DNA of 64,000 nucleotides, from contig JASGKG010000001.1 in assembly GCA_047600805.1 (NCBI GenBank), positions 3,720,001 to 3,784,000 of the forward strand, read 5' to 3'. Under the pieces are notes generated by a model, which was not told where the DNA came from, did no database searches, and saw only the letters and a list, made by a program, of their open reading frames with translations. The DNA comes from JADKHC01 sp047600805. GTDB lineage: Bacteria; Verrucomicrobiota; Verrucomicrobiia; Opitutales; Opitutaceae. The translations under genes were made by a program, and so were the position numbers. Below, piece by piece: positions 8,571-17,700 of this stretch. Within the stretch, counting starts at the first letter, position 1; the number at the start of each line of letters is the position of its first letter.

Positions 8571-10199
8571 ATGAAATACCCCAAAACCATACCCCCACGC
8601 GGTCGCAGCTTCCTATGGAGTCTCGCGGTCGCTTTGTTTAGCCCTGTCGCCATGTTCGCCGCTGCCATCGGCGTGACCGACAACGGTTCCTCAGTCGTCG
8701 TTAAAAGTAATGCCGGGCTCGTCTACACGATTAACAAGTCGAACGGAGACATGACCCAGTGCAGCATGAACGGCACCGAGCTCGTTTACGGCAACAGCTC
8801 CGGCAAGAGCTCGCACATCGCTTCCGGCCTTGGTTCGGCGAGCGTCTCGTGGTCAACCTCTCCCTCTGGTTCGACCGTCGTCATCAAATGCGCCACCAGC
8901 ACGCTCACCCACTATTACGTTTCCCGAAGCGGTGAGAACATCATCTACATGGCGACCTACATCACGGCAGAGCCTTCGATCGGCGAGCTGCGTTATATCT
9001 TCCGCGGCAAAGGCAGCGTTTTAACCAGCGTGCCCGCAAACTCCAACAACGCCGGCAACACCGGCGCGATCGAAAGCTCCGATGTGTTCGGCCACTCCAA
9101 TGGCTACACCACGTCAAAATACTACGGCAACGATCAGGCCAAAAACCTCTCCATCCGTGGCGACACCGGCAGCGGGGTCGGCGTCTTCATGGCGTACGGC
9201 AGCCGAGAGACGAGTTCCGGTGGGCCGTTCCAGCGCGACATCCAGTTCCAAAGCGGCGGCGACTCGGAGGTCTACAACTACATGAACTCCGGCCACGCGC
9301 AGACCGAAGCGTGGCGCACCGGCCTCTTCGGGCCGTATGCTTATATCTTTACAACTGGTTCGACCCCCTCCGTTCCAGACTTCAGCTGGATGTCCAGCCT
9401 CGGCCTCTCGGGTTACGTTTCCAGCCGCGGCAAAGTCGTGCTCAACGGCCTCAGCGGCATGAGCAGCGGCTACACCTACACGCTCGGTTTTGCGAACTCC
9501 ACCGCCCAGTACTGGGCGACCACGAGTTCCTCCGGCTCAGCCTCGTGCGACGGCATGAAACCCGGCACGTACACCATGACCGTCTACAAGGGCGAACTGG
9601 CCGTCTATTCCGAGAGCGTTTCGGTCAGCGCCGGAAGCACCACGACCCTCAATACCCGAACCATCACGGCTGATCCAAGCAACACCTCCGCGCTCTGGCG
9701 TATCGGCAATTGGGATGGCACACCGAACGAGTTCCTCAATGGCCAGACCATCATCCTCCGCCATCCTCAGGACAGCCGCAACAGTAGCTGGGGCCCGGTA
9801 ACGTACGCCGTCGGCTCGGCCACGAATAAGTTCCCCGCCGTTCAGTTCCGCGGCGCCAACACGCCGACAACCGTCACCTTCACGCTGACGTCCAGCCAAG
9901 CCTCTTCCGCGCACACGTTGAAAATCGGCCTCACCACCGCCTACAACAACGGCCGCCCAAGCGTCACGATCAACGGCAACGCACTGGCCGTGCCGAGCGC
10001 GTCATCGCAGCCGAGTGCGCGCACGATCACCGTCGGCACCTACCGCGGCAACAATACCACGTACACGTGGAGCATTCCCGCCAGCTACTTCGTCACTGGC
10101 ACCAACACACTGAAGATCGGCGTCGCCAGCGGCAACTCCGACCTCGGCACCTGGCTGAGTGCCTCCTGGGTCTACGACTGCGTGGAGCTCGACAACTAA
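8571..10199 (+). CDS. Rhamnogalacturonan lyase, PL4 family (copy 1)
   Basis: A secreted enzyme that cleaves the rhamnogalacturonan I backbone of pectin by beta-elimination. The frame is open from 8115, but the ATG at 8571 begins a proper signal peptide (SFLWSLAVALFSPVAMFAAA) and gives 542 residues. The N-terminal catalytic beta-sandwich contains GYTTSKYYGNDQAKNLSIRG and YNYMNSGHAQTEAWRTGLFG. Their Lys and His match the positions of the catalytic Lys150/His210 of the Aspergillus PL4 enzyme (family knowledge). A fibronectin-like middle domain (KPGTYTMTVYKGELAVYSES) and a C-terminal carbohydrate-binding jelly roll (LWRIGNWDGTPNEFLNGQTI) follow, the full PL4 three-domain order. A second copy lies 660 bp downstream. 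Confidence 0.9.
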   Translation: MKYPKTIPPRGRSFLWSLAVALFSPVAMFAAAIGVTDNGSSVVVKSNAGLVYTINKSNGDMTQCSMNGTELVYGNSSGKSSHIASGLGSASVSWSTSPSGSTVVIKCATSTLTHYYVSRSGENIIYMATYITAEPSIGELRYIFRGKGSVLTSVPANSNNAGNTGAIESSDVFGHSNGYTTSKYYGNDQAKNLSIRGDTGSGVGVFMAYGSRETSSGGPFQRDIQFQSGGDSEVYNYMNSGHAQTEAWRTGLFGPYAYIFTTGSTPSVPDFSWMSSLGLSGYVSSRGKVVLNGLSGMSSGYTYTLGFANSTAQYWATTSSSGSASCDGMKPGTYTMTVYKGELAVYSESVSVSAGSTTTLNTRTITADPSNTSALWRIGNWDGTPNEFLNGQTIILRHPQDSRNSSWGPVTYAVGSATNKFPAVQFRGANTPTTVTFTLTSSQASSAHTLKIGLTTAYNNGRPSVTINGNALAVPSASSQPSARTITVGTYRGNNTTYTWSIPASYFVTGTNTLKIGVASGNSDLGTWLSASWVYDCVELDN

Positions 10200-10274
10200 A
10201 CCGCCTCACGCTTCGGCTGGGATCTGCGCGTAGGGTTCCAGCCGTCGTTTGCCCAACCTCATCTAAGTTCTAAC

Positions 10275-10838
10275 ATGGAACTCCCCGGCGCCTCCCAACG
10301 CGTTTTCAAATTCGCGGCGACTTTGCTCTTCGCATCGATGTGCGGCGCCGCGGAAAACGCGCCCATCGTCCTCGACCAAAAGGTTCCGCCGCCGCTCGCC
10401 AATCGTGAAGCGGAACCATCGGCACGACTGTTTCGCACACAGTTTGAAAAAGATACAAACGCCACCGCCAATACGCCAAGCAGCACGTTGGTGCGGGAAG
10501 TCACGCTCGGCGGCCTGAAGAGCGAAAGCTGGTTTTTAGTGAAACCGAACTTGGGCGACTGGCCCGCAAATGTTCGCGACCGCGCGAGAATGTGGATCGG
10601 CGTGGGCGTGCCGAGCTCCGTCAGCACAGAAGGTTCGTTGAAGGTCACGTTCTCCCAAAACGGTTGCGGAATGACGACCGAGCTCAACAACTCCTACAGC
10701 ACCGGCGGGGTCATGATCCTCGGCAACGACAGCCAGGTGAAAGACGGTGAAGCCGATCTCGGAATACAGAACCTGACCCACTTGAACCAAATCAAAGCTA
10801 TAATCTGCGTCATCGTTTACCTCCCGACGTCAACGTGA
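10275..10838 (+). CDS. Small secreted protein of unknown function
   Basis: 187 residues between the two PL4 genes and on the same strand, with short gaps (75 and 25 bp). Residues ~8-25 form a signal peptide (VFKFAATLLFASMCGAAENA). The remainder (STLVREVTLGGLKSESWFLV, GVGVPSSVSTEGSLKVTFSQ) is beta-rich without a recognised domain. The C-terminal tail IKAIICVIVYLPTST is hydrophobic and ends abruptly, which could indicate a shortened gene. Its position suggests a role near pectin use, by association only. Confidence 0.6.
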   Translation: MELPGASQRVFKFAATLLFASMCGAAENAPIVLDQKVPPPLANREAEPSARLFRTQFEKDTNATANTPSSTLVREVTLGGLKSESWFLVKPNLGDWPANVRDRARMWIGVGVPSSVSTEGSLKVTFSQNGCGMTTELNNSYSTGGVMILGNDSQVKDGEADLGIQNLTHLNQIKAIICVIVYLPTST

Positions 10839-10863
10839 TGGCGCGTCAGTATTTTCTACCCCC

Positions 10864-12552
10864 ATGATAACAAAGTCCTATATCATCAAAACTAAAGCCC
10901 CGTGCGCTCTTCGCCGAGCAGCACGTTTGTCCGCCTCGCTGTTTGCTTTTATTGTTCCATTGTCTCTGTTCGGTGCCTTTGGCCTCACGACTGCCACGGA
11001 CTATTACCAGGTGGATACCGGCGCAGGCCTCGTGTTCAAAGTGCGCCGAACCGACAACGGCTCCAGCACGCAATCCGCCGGCGACATCATGAGCCTCACC
11101 TGGAATGGCGTAGAGTACCAAAATCAAAGCCGCGGTTCACAAATCACCTCCGGCTTTGATTACCTCTATACAGGCGTTAGCGCCGTCAACGTCAGCGCTG
11201 CGGTGATCAACACGAGCTACATCAAAGTCACGGTGCAGGCCGGCAATCTCACGCATTATTACATGGCGCGCTCCGGCTACCCGCACATTTACATGGGTAC
11301 GTATTTCACGACCGAACCTGATATTCACGGGTTGGTTCGTTACATCTTCCGCCTGGATTCCACAAAGCTGACGACCGGCCCGACCGCTTCGGATATTCGC
11401 AACAACACCGGCGCCATTGAATCTGGCGATGTGTTCGGCCTGAGCAATGGCCAGACACGCTCGAAACACTACTCCAACATGCGGCTCAAAGATTGGTCTT
11501 ACTTCGGCGCGACCGGTTCGAGCGTCGGCATGTGGGTTGTGCGGGACAATAATGAGGGCGGCTCCGGCGGTCCGTTCTATCGATGCCTGTTAAACCAATG
11601 CACATCGACAGACCAGGAACTCACCTACATCGTCAACTACGGCGAAATCCAAACGGAGTCTTACCGCCCGGGCATTCTCAATGCCTACACGTTTGTCGCC
11701 ACAGGCGGCGGCACACCAGGAACGATCGACACGTCGTGGTTCAGCAGCATGGGTTTGAGCGGATATCTTGCCGCGTCGGGTCGCGGCAAAGTCGCGGGCG
11801 TCGGTATCAGCGGACGCGATACAAACTACACCTACACCGTGGGCTTCTCCAACAGCACCGCCCAATACTGGTGCACCGCCGCCTCGAGCAACGGCGCCTT
11901 CTCCTGCTCCGGCATGCGGCCCGGTACTTATACAATGAAAATCTACAAGAACGAGCTGGCGGTTTATACCGGATCGGTAAGTGTGACGGCCGGAGGAAGC
12001 ACCGCGCTGAACACCATCACGATTACGGGCGATCCCAGCTCGCAGTCGGCCCTTTGGCGCGTCGGCAATTGGGATGGTTCCCCTGCCGAGTTCCGCAACG
12101 GAAGCCTCGTCACGTACATGCATCCCTCGGATGTGCGCATGAGCTCTTGGAGCCCGGGCACCTACGTTGTCGGCAGCAGCGCTTCGAGTTTTCCCTGCTA
12201 TCAATGGAAGGACGTGAACGGCACACAAAAAATTCAGTTCACGCTCACCGCCGCGCAGGCCGCAGCCGCGCATACGTTGCGCATCGGCATCACGATCGCT
12301 TACGCCAACGCGCGTCCCGTCGTCACGATAAACAGTTGGACGTCGGCGGTCCCATCGGCTTCGACTCAGCCAAGCACCCGTTCGCTCACGGTGGGAAGTT
12401 ATCGCGGTAACAACACCACGTTCACCTACAGCATTCCGGCGAGTGCGTTTGTCACGGGCACCAACACGCTGACGATCGCACCGGCATCCGGCAGCGGCAG
12501 CACGAAGTACCTAAGCGCCGGATACAGTATTGATTGCGTGGATATGTATTGA
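10864..12552 (+). CDS. Rhamnogalacturonan lyase-like protein, PL4 family (copy 2), catalytic His replaced
   Basis: 562 residues with the same three-domain layout as copy 1: signal peptide (~20-38, ASLFAFIVPLSLFGAFGLTT), N-terminal lyase sandwich, middle domain (RPGTYTMKIYKNELAVYTGS) and C-terminal jelly roll (LWRVGNWDGSPAEFRNGSLV). The Lys block is kept (GQTRSKHYSNMRLKDWSYFG), but the position of the catalytic His reads NYGEIQTES here against NSGHAQTEA in copy 1, i.e. Glu for His. Copy 1 and copy 2 are divergent paralogues and not a recent duplication. Activity is uncertain: it may act on a different rhamnogalacturonan or be a binding protein. Confidence 0.85.
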   Translation: MITKSYIIKTKAPCALRRAARLSASLFAFIVPLSLFGAFGLTTATDYYQVDTGAGLVFKVRRTDNGSSTQSAGDIMSLTWNGVEYQNQSRGSQITSGFDYLYTGVSAVNVSAAVINTSYIKVTVQAGNLTHYYMARSGYPHIYMGTYFTTEPDIHGLVRYIFRLDSTKLTTGPTASDIRNNTGAIESGDVFGLSNGQTRSKHYSNMRLKDWSYFGATGSSVGMWVVRDNNEGGSGGPFYRCLLNQCTSTDQELTYIVNYGEIQTESYRPGILNAYTFVATGGGTPGTIDTSWFSSMGLSGYLAASGRGKVAGVGISGRDTNYTYTVGFSNSTAQYWCTAASSNGAFSCSGMRPGTYTMKIYKNELAVYTGSVSVTAGGSTALNTITITGDPSSQSALWRVGNWDGSPAEFRNGSLVTYMHPSDVRMSSWSPGTYVVGSSASSFPCYQWKDVNGTQKIQFTLTAAQAAAAHTLRIGITIAYANARPVVTINSWTSAVPSASTQPSTRSLTVGSYRGNNTTFTYSIPASAFVTGTNTLTIAPASGSGSTKYLSAGYSIDCVDMY

Positions 12553-12590
12553 GTCACGGCAGCCCCCTTCGCCTGTGAGGCACTCCAGAA

Positions 12591-12615
12591 GGCCGGTTAT
12601 GTAACCGGCCTTTTT
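12591..12615 (+). terminator. Intrinsic terminator after the PL4 cluster
   Basis: Nine-base perfect stem GGCCGGTTA (12591-12599) and TAACCGGCC (12602-12610) with a 2-base loop, followed by five T (12611-12615). It lies 39 bp after the stop codon of the second PL4 gene and ends that transcription unit. Confidence 0.85.
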
Positions 12616-12697
12616 GCGAATCAAAAGCTTACGTTCAAAATACTTGCGCAACTGCTGCGCAATGAGCATTTCGCGCGTTTGCTGACCACGGACTCAT

Positions 12698-12724
12698 CCC
12701 TAAAAAATCCCCAGTTTTGGGGAT
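12698..12724 (+). promoter_or_regulatory. Palindromic motif with ATCCCCA/TGGGGAT core
   Basis: Reads CCCT, then an A-run, then ATCCCCA, four bases, TGGGGAT (core 12707-12724, seven-base perfect arms). The site at 40961-40987 has the same 27-bp layout with 17 identical positions. No T-tract follows, so it is not a terminator. A regulator-binding site is inferred. Confidence 0.4.
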
Positions 12725-13054
12725 CGCCAAAACGACTGAGTTTTTCATTGTCGACGCCGGTGGTTGAGGTCTTCTTCAGCCACTCCACACCACCCCACCC
12801 GCTCAGACTCCGTCTGGCACTCCATCACCCCATGTTCCGGTCAGCTTCTGCTTTTCGGAAAGTTTTCCCGCATCGATGCGTGGAATCTCCGTGCGCGTTT
12901 TCAATGCCCGCACCGCTTCGGCGCCGACCGCGTATTACTTTGATGTCAACCCATACCATCAAACCCTCCAACGGATTAACCTCCCCATTGGTTGGGTAAG
13001 TTAGCTCCCACATACAGATTTCACGACCCGCACCCTCAGCGGCAAATGAAAGGC

Positions 13055-13089
13055 AAGGCCCTCCGGAATATACCCCGACGGAGGGCCTT
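13055..13089 (+). terminator. Hairpin in the glyS leader (terminator or attenuator-like)
   Basis: Eleven-base perfect stem AAGGCCCTCCG (13055-13065) and CGGAGGGCCTT (13079-13089) with a 13-base loop, followed by CGTCTTTTCT. It lies 73 bp before the glyS ATG. It could end an upstream small transcript or attenuate glyS. No T-box sequence was found nearby. Confidence 0.5.
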
Positions 13090-13161
13090 CGTCTTTTCTG
13101 AGGACGCACGTTTAAGCCGACATTGACCCGCGGCTTCGCCTCTGGCTATCTCTCGCACCTT

Positions 13162-14688
13162 ATGTCTACGCCAGAAGCCAAATCGGAAAACCTCATGGAA
13201 GCCATCGTCTCGCTCGCGAAGCGCCGCGGCTTCGTCTTTCAGTCGTCGGAAATCTACGGCGGCCTCAACGGTTTCTTCGACTACGGCCCGCTCGGCGTGG
13301 AATTGAAGAAGAACATCCGCGACTGCTGGTGGAACGATATGGTGCGCCGCCGCGATGACGTGGTCGGCATCGAGTCGTCAATCATCATGCACCCGAAAGT
13401 TTGGGAAGCCTCCGGCCACGTCGCCGGCTTCACCGATCCGCTCGTGGATTGCAAAGTTTCCAAACAACGCTTCCGCGCCGACCAGCTGTTTTTCGCAGCG
13501 GTCGTTGTCGATGGCAAAACGGTTGGCTACGTCTCCGCCCTCGAAAGCGAAAAGACAGTCGAAGACCTGCAGGCCGCCGCTGAAACGTTCAAACGCAAGA
13601 AAGCCATCCAAGGCGCACTCGCTCCTGTCGTGGCCAAGGATATGACCGAGGCCAAGCCCGAGGAAATTTCGCTGATCCCCTCGCCTGCGACCGGCGAGCC
13701 GGGCAGCCTGACGCCGCCACGCGCATTCAACATGATGTTCGAGACCTATGTCGGCCCGATGCGCGATTCCTCGGCCGTCGCTTACCTCCGCCCCGAGACC
13801 GCGCAGGGCATGTTTGTCGATTTCAAAAATGTTGTGGATACCGGCCGCGTGAAGCTGCCGTTCGGCATCGCCCAAGTCGGCAAATCGTTCCGCAACGAGA
13901 TCACGCCGCGCAACTTCATCTTCCGCTCACGCGAATTCGAGCAGATGGAAATGGAATATTTCATCCACGAAGACGCGGATTGGGACAAATGCCACAAGGA
14001 CTGGATCGAGTGGTGCCGCCAATGGCTTCTGTCGGTTGGTTTGCCCGAATCGCACCTCTCGCTTTACGCGCATCCGAAGGAAAAGCTCGCGTTCTACTCG
14101 AAGGGCACCGTGGACATCATGTTCAAATACCCGTTCGGCGTGCAGGAGCTCTGGGGCATCGCGGCCCGCGGCAATTACGATCTCACGCAGCACGCCACCG
14201 CCTCCGGCAAGCCGCAGGATATTTTCGACGAGGCTTCGAAGAAGAAATTCACGCCGCACGTGATCGAGCCCGCCGTGGGCGTCGACCGCATCTTCCTCGC
14301 GGTGCTCTGCGCCGGTTACGCCGAAGAGGATGTGAAGGATGAAAAGGGTAACGTTGAGAAACGCACCGTGCTCCGCCTCTCGCCGCGCGTCGCACCGGTG
14401 AAAGTGGCCGTGCTCCCGTTGCTCAAAAACAAGGAAGTCCTCACGCAGCGCGCCAAGGAACTGTACAAGAAACTCCAGCGCCGCTACGCCGTGTTCTACG
14501 ACGAAGCCGGCGCGATCGGCCGCCGCTACCGCCGCCAAGACGAGATTGGCACGCCGTGGTGCGTCACGATCGACTTCGACACGATCGAGAAGGACGGCAC
14601 GTTCACGCTGCGCGAGCGCGATTCGATGCAGCAGAAACGCATCAACGAAGCCGAACTCTTCGCCATGCTCGAAGAGAAGGTTTACTAA
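13162..14688 (+). CDS. glyS: Glycyl-tRNA synthetase, class II alpha2 type
   Basis: Charges tRNA-Gly with glycine in the cytoplasm. The 508-residue length and sequence (SLAKRRGFVFQSSEIYGGLN, GFFDYGPLGVELKKNIRDCW) are those of the homodimeric GlyRS of Thermus, actinobacteria and eukaryotes, not the alpha2-beta2 bacterial type. Class II motif 2 is visible (GIAQVGKSFRNEITPRNFIF, REFEQMEMEYF), motif 3 near VIEPAVGVDRIFLAVLCAGY, and the anticodon-binding domain at the end (APVKVAVLPLLKNKEVLTQR). ATG 13162 (MSTPEAKSEN) is preferred over the in-frame ATG at 13123. The SNF2 gene follows after 28 bp. Confidence 0.95.
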   Translation: MSTPEAKSENLMEAIVSLAKRRGFVFQSSEIYGGLNGFFDYGPLGVELKKNIRDCWWNDMVRRRDDVVGIESSIIMHPKVWEASGHVAGFTDPLVDCKVSKQRFRADQLFFAAVVVDGKTVGYVSALESEKTVEDLQAAAETFKRKKAIQGALAPVVAKDMTEAKPEEISLIPSPATGEPGSLTPPRAFNMMFETYVGPMRDSSAVAYLRPETAQGMFVDFKNVVDTGRVKLPFGIAQVGKSFRNEITPRNFIFRSREFEQMEMEYFIHEDADWDKCHKDWIEWCRQWLLSVGLPESHLSLYAHPKEKLAFYSKGTVDIMFKYPFGVQELWGIAARGNYDLTQHATASGKPQDIFDEASKKKFTPHVIEPAVGVDRIFLAVLCAGYAEEDVKDEKGNVEKRTVLRLSPRVAPVKVAVLPLLKNKEVLTQRAKELYKKLQRRYAVFYDEAGAIGRRYRRQDEIGTPWCVTIDFDTIEKDGTFTLRERDSMQQKRINEAELFAMLEEKVY

Positions 14689-14716
14689 GCCTTCGTCGTG
14701 TAAAAGGGAGGTCTCG

Positions 14717-17700
14717 ATGTCTTCAGCTTCCAGCCCGGAATCCGCTCGCGGGCTAGAAGCACTCGAAGACTATATTTACAGCTTTGAAACGGCCGCCCGC
14801 CAACGCGGCCGTTTTTATTTGAAGACTGGCCGCGTCACCGGCCTCAGCCAGATCGGCAACGATATTCGCGCCGCCGTACGAGGCTCTCGGCTTTACGAGG
14901 TGAACCTGCGTTGCAACGAGGCGCACTGGGACGCCACGTGCACTTGTCCCATCGGCAGGGAATGCCAACACGTCTACGCCGTCGGTCTCGCCTGGCTGCA
15001 GCACAAAGACAACGCCACCAAAAAGACACCCTCGGGTGCTTCACAAGAACCACCCGCGCCTCCACCCAAACCATCGACCGTATCCACAATTCAAGCTGGC
15101 GGGTTCGAGATCGACGTTGACGTCGGAGAGTTCTCCGCGGCCACAGGCCGGGCACCGGATGCGCAAGAACTCGTTTTCCTGCAAAATCTCGCGAGCGCCC
15201 ATCGCGCCCTTCGGCAGAATCACCATGGCTGGTTCGACTTCAGCACCTTGGCCAAGCTTGCTCCTCCGAACCAACGCATCCTCGTGCGCGCGCGTGGCCG
15301 GGGTAATCCCTTTGAAAATTGGTTTATCACGCTGCCCGCAACGCCCCTGCAGTTCTGGCCGTTCATCGCGCTTTATTTTGTCGAGACCGGCATTTCGCTT
15401 CCAAAGTTTGCCGAACCTTTCACCAGGATCGATGAAGCCCGTCAGCAACGGGACAAATGCCGCAGTGAGGTTTTCCTGCATCAATGGAAGGAACGCTTCA
15501 CCCGCCTCGATGCCGCCGCAGCAACAAGTCCGGCCCAGCCGATTCGCCAAACCGTACGGCTGCGTCTTGGACCTAGGAAACCGGTTTGGGAATATTCCAG
15601 TGGCGGCCCTTTCGCCCCACTCCCGGCAGAACGCCTGCGGGAGTTGCTGACGAACTCGGCCGAGAGTGCCCAAAGCCTCGAAAACAACAGCACCATCCTG
15701 CTGACCTATGCCCGAAGCCAGCTGCAGGAAAGCCAGCGAAGCGGACTCAACTACAACAATCCTGAGGATCGCCTTCTTATCGCGCGCCTCCTTGGCGATC
15801 AGCGCCTCCGCTCGACCGTGGTCGGTGCTGACGGCGAGCCCATCGCCGACGATCCCCGCCCCGTCACCTGGCAAATAGAGGATCACCCCGCGGATCCCGG
15901 ACTTGCCATCGTCAAATTAGGCTTGTCTGACGGTTCCCCTCTGCCAGACCCCGTGCTTTATCTGTCCGGTCAACCCGCTTTATACCTTCACCAGTTCCGA
16001 ACGTTGTTCCGAGGGCTTCCACCCGCCGTCGAACCTCCGAAACCACAGCAAGCAAATTTCGCTCTGGAGATCTCGCGCGCCGCGCTCGAACTCCCGGAAG
16101 CAGGCCGTTTCGCCGCGCGCGCCGGCGTCCGCCTGCCCAGCGCCATCGCCGAACGGTTCCGTGCGGAAAAACTCCACGCCCGCCTTCGCGCGTTTCTTTC
16201 TCCCCGGCTGGAGAATTCCGAGGAGGAAGTGCTGGTGCTCGAGCTGCATGCCTTGTCGCCGGAGGGTACCGTGCGCGCACGCCTCCAGCCGGAGGGCTGG
16301 TCCACTCACGCTCCAGGCGTCGACCGCACCCACGACGAAGCCTATCTCCTCCACGATTTCGCGCCTCTCGCCCCAGCCCGCGATCACGTGCGACAATTTC
16401 CGGGGATTTCCTGGATCGGGTGGAGTTTCGACAATGCGCGGTACATCGCCGAGATTACCGCGAAGTCGTTCCCCGAACAATTTGCCGCTTGGCTCGCAGC
16501 CGCTCCCTCCGACCTGACCGTTGAGCTCGACAAGGCGCTGTCGGGTTTCGGCAGGCCGGCCGATCGTGCAGGCGTAGCCATCGAGATCTCGCCTAGTTCC
16601 GATATTGATTGGTTCGATGTTCACACTTCGCTCTGCGTCGAAGACACCAATTTGACGGAGAAGGAAATCGACCTTCTGCTAAAGGCAAAAGGTCGTTGGG
16701 TCCGCCTGGCGAAAAAGGGGTGGCGTCGGATCGAAATCGACAACCTCAGCGATCCTGCCTTGAACGCGGAACTTGACCGGCTGGGCCTGTCCGTGGACGA
16801 AGATTTTCACGCAGCGAAGAAAAACGCCCACCGCTTCCACACGCTCCAACTGGCCGGCAGCCGCTCCGCGGAACATCACGAAGCCCTCGGGGCGCAACTT
16901 CGCGCGCGCGCTGCGGAGCTTCGTGCGATCCCTCCGCCCGCTCTACCGCAGGAGCTTCGAGCCACGCTCAGACCCTATCAAGAGGACGGCTACCGGTTTC
17001 TCGCGCACCTTTCCTCGCTCGGACTCGGCGGCATCCTTGCCGATGACATGGGGTTGGGCAAAACCCTGCAATCCCTGGCCTGGCTCCTCTGGCTTCGTGA
17101 TCGCGCCGTTGCTCAGAAACGCAGATTTCAGGCCCTGGTGGTCTGCCCAAAGTCCGTCGTGCCGAACTGGCAGCTTGAGGCAGCTCGTTTCACCCCGACC
17201 TTGTCGACGGGCATCCTCGACTATAAAACGCCGCCCGACATTCTCGTGGTGAACTACGCTCAGCTCCGGCTCCACGCCGTCATGCTCTCGTCGATTTCGT
17301 GGGATGCTGTGATCCTCGACGAAGGCCAGAATATCAAGAACCCCACCAGTGCCGCTGCGCGCGTGGCCCGGGATCTCCAAGTCCGTCACCGCCTCGTTCT
17401 CACCGGCACACCGATCGAAAATCGCCTCCTCGACCTCTGGAGCCTTTTGACTTTCGCCCAGCCGGGGCTGCTCGGCTCGCAAGCGGGATTTCAGCGTCTT
17501 TACCGTGAAAAGGTGGATCCCGCCGGAGCCCGCCAACGGCTCGCAACCCGCGTCAAACCCTTCCTTCTCCGCCGAACCAAATCACAGGTCGCCAAGGACC
17601 TGCCACCCCGCGTCGAGGAGGAAATTTACTGCGACCTCGAGGGCAACCAGCGCGCGTTGTACGAAGCCGAGCTCAAGCAGGCCCGGCAGATGCTGACTGG

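Larger units (their letters stand above)
12553..13161. other. Intergenic region before glyS
   Basis: About 609 bp without a supported gene. It contains the PL4 terminator, a palindromic motif at 12698-12724 and a second hairpin at 13055-13089. Reading frames on both strands here lack protein-like composition. A non-coding RNA between 12725 and 13054 cannot be excluded, but none was recognised. Confidence 0.5.

Noticed and set aside
12825..13109. A 94-codon minus-strand frame upstream of glyS
   Set aside because: Arg-rich, crosses the 13055-13089 hairpin, lacks a ribosome site and any family feature.
12900..13161. T-box riboswitch for glyS
   Set aside because: No conserved T-box sequence or specifier loop was found; only a simple hairpin is present.
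14546..14716. Upstream extension of the SNF2 frame
   Set aside because: It overlaps the end of glyS in another frame; ATG 14717 with its strong ribosome site is clearly the real start.
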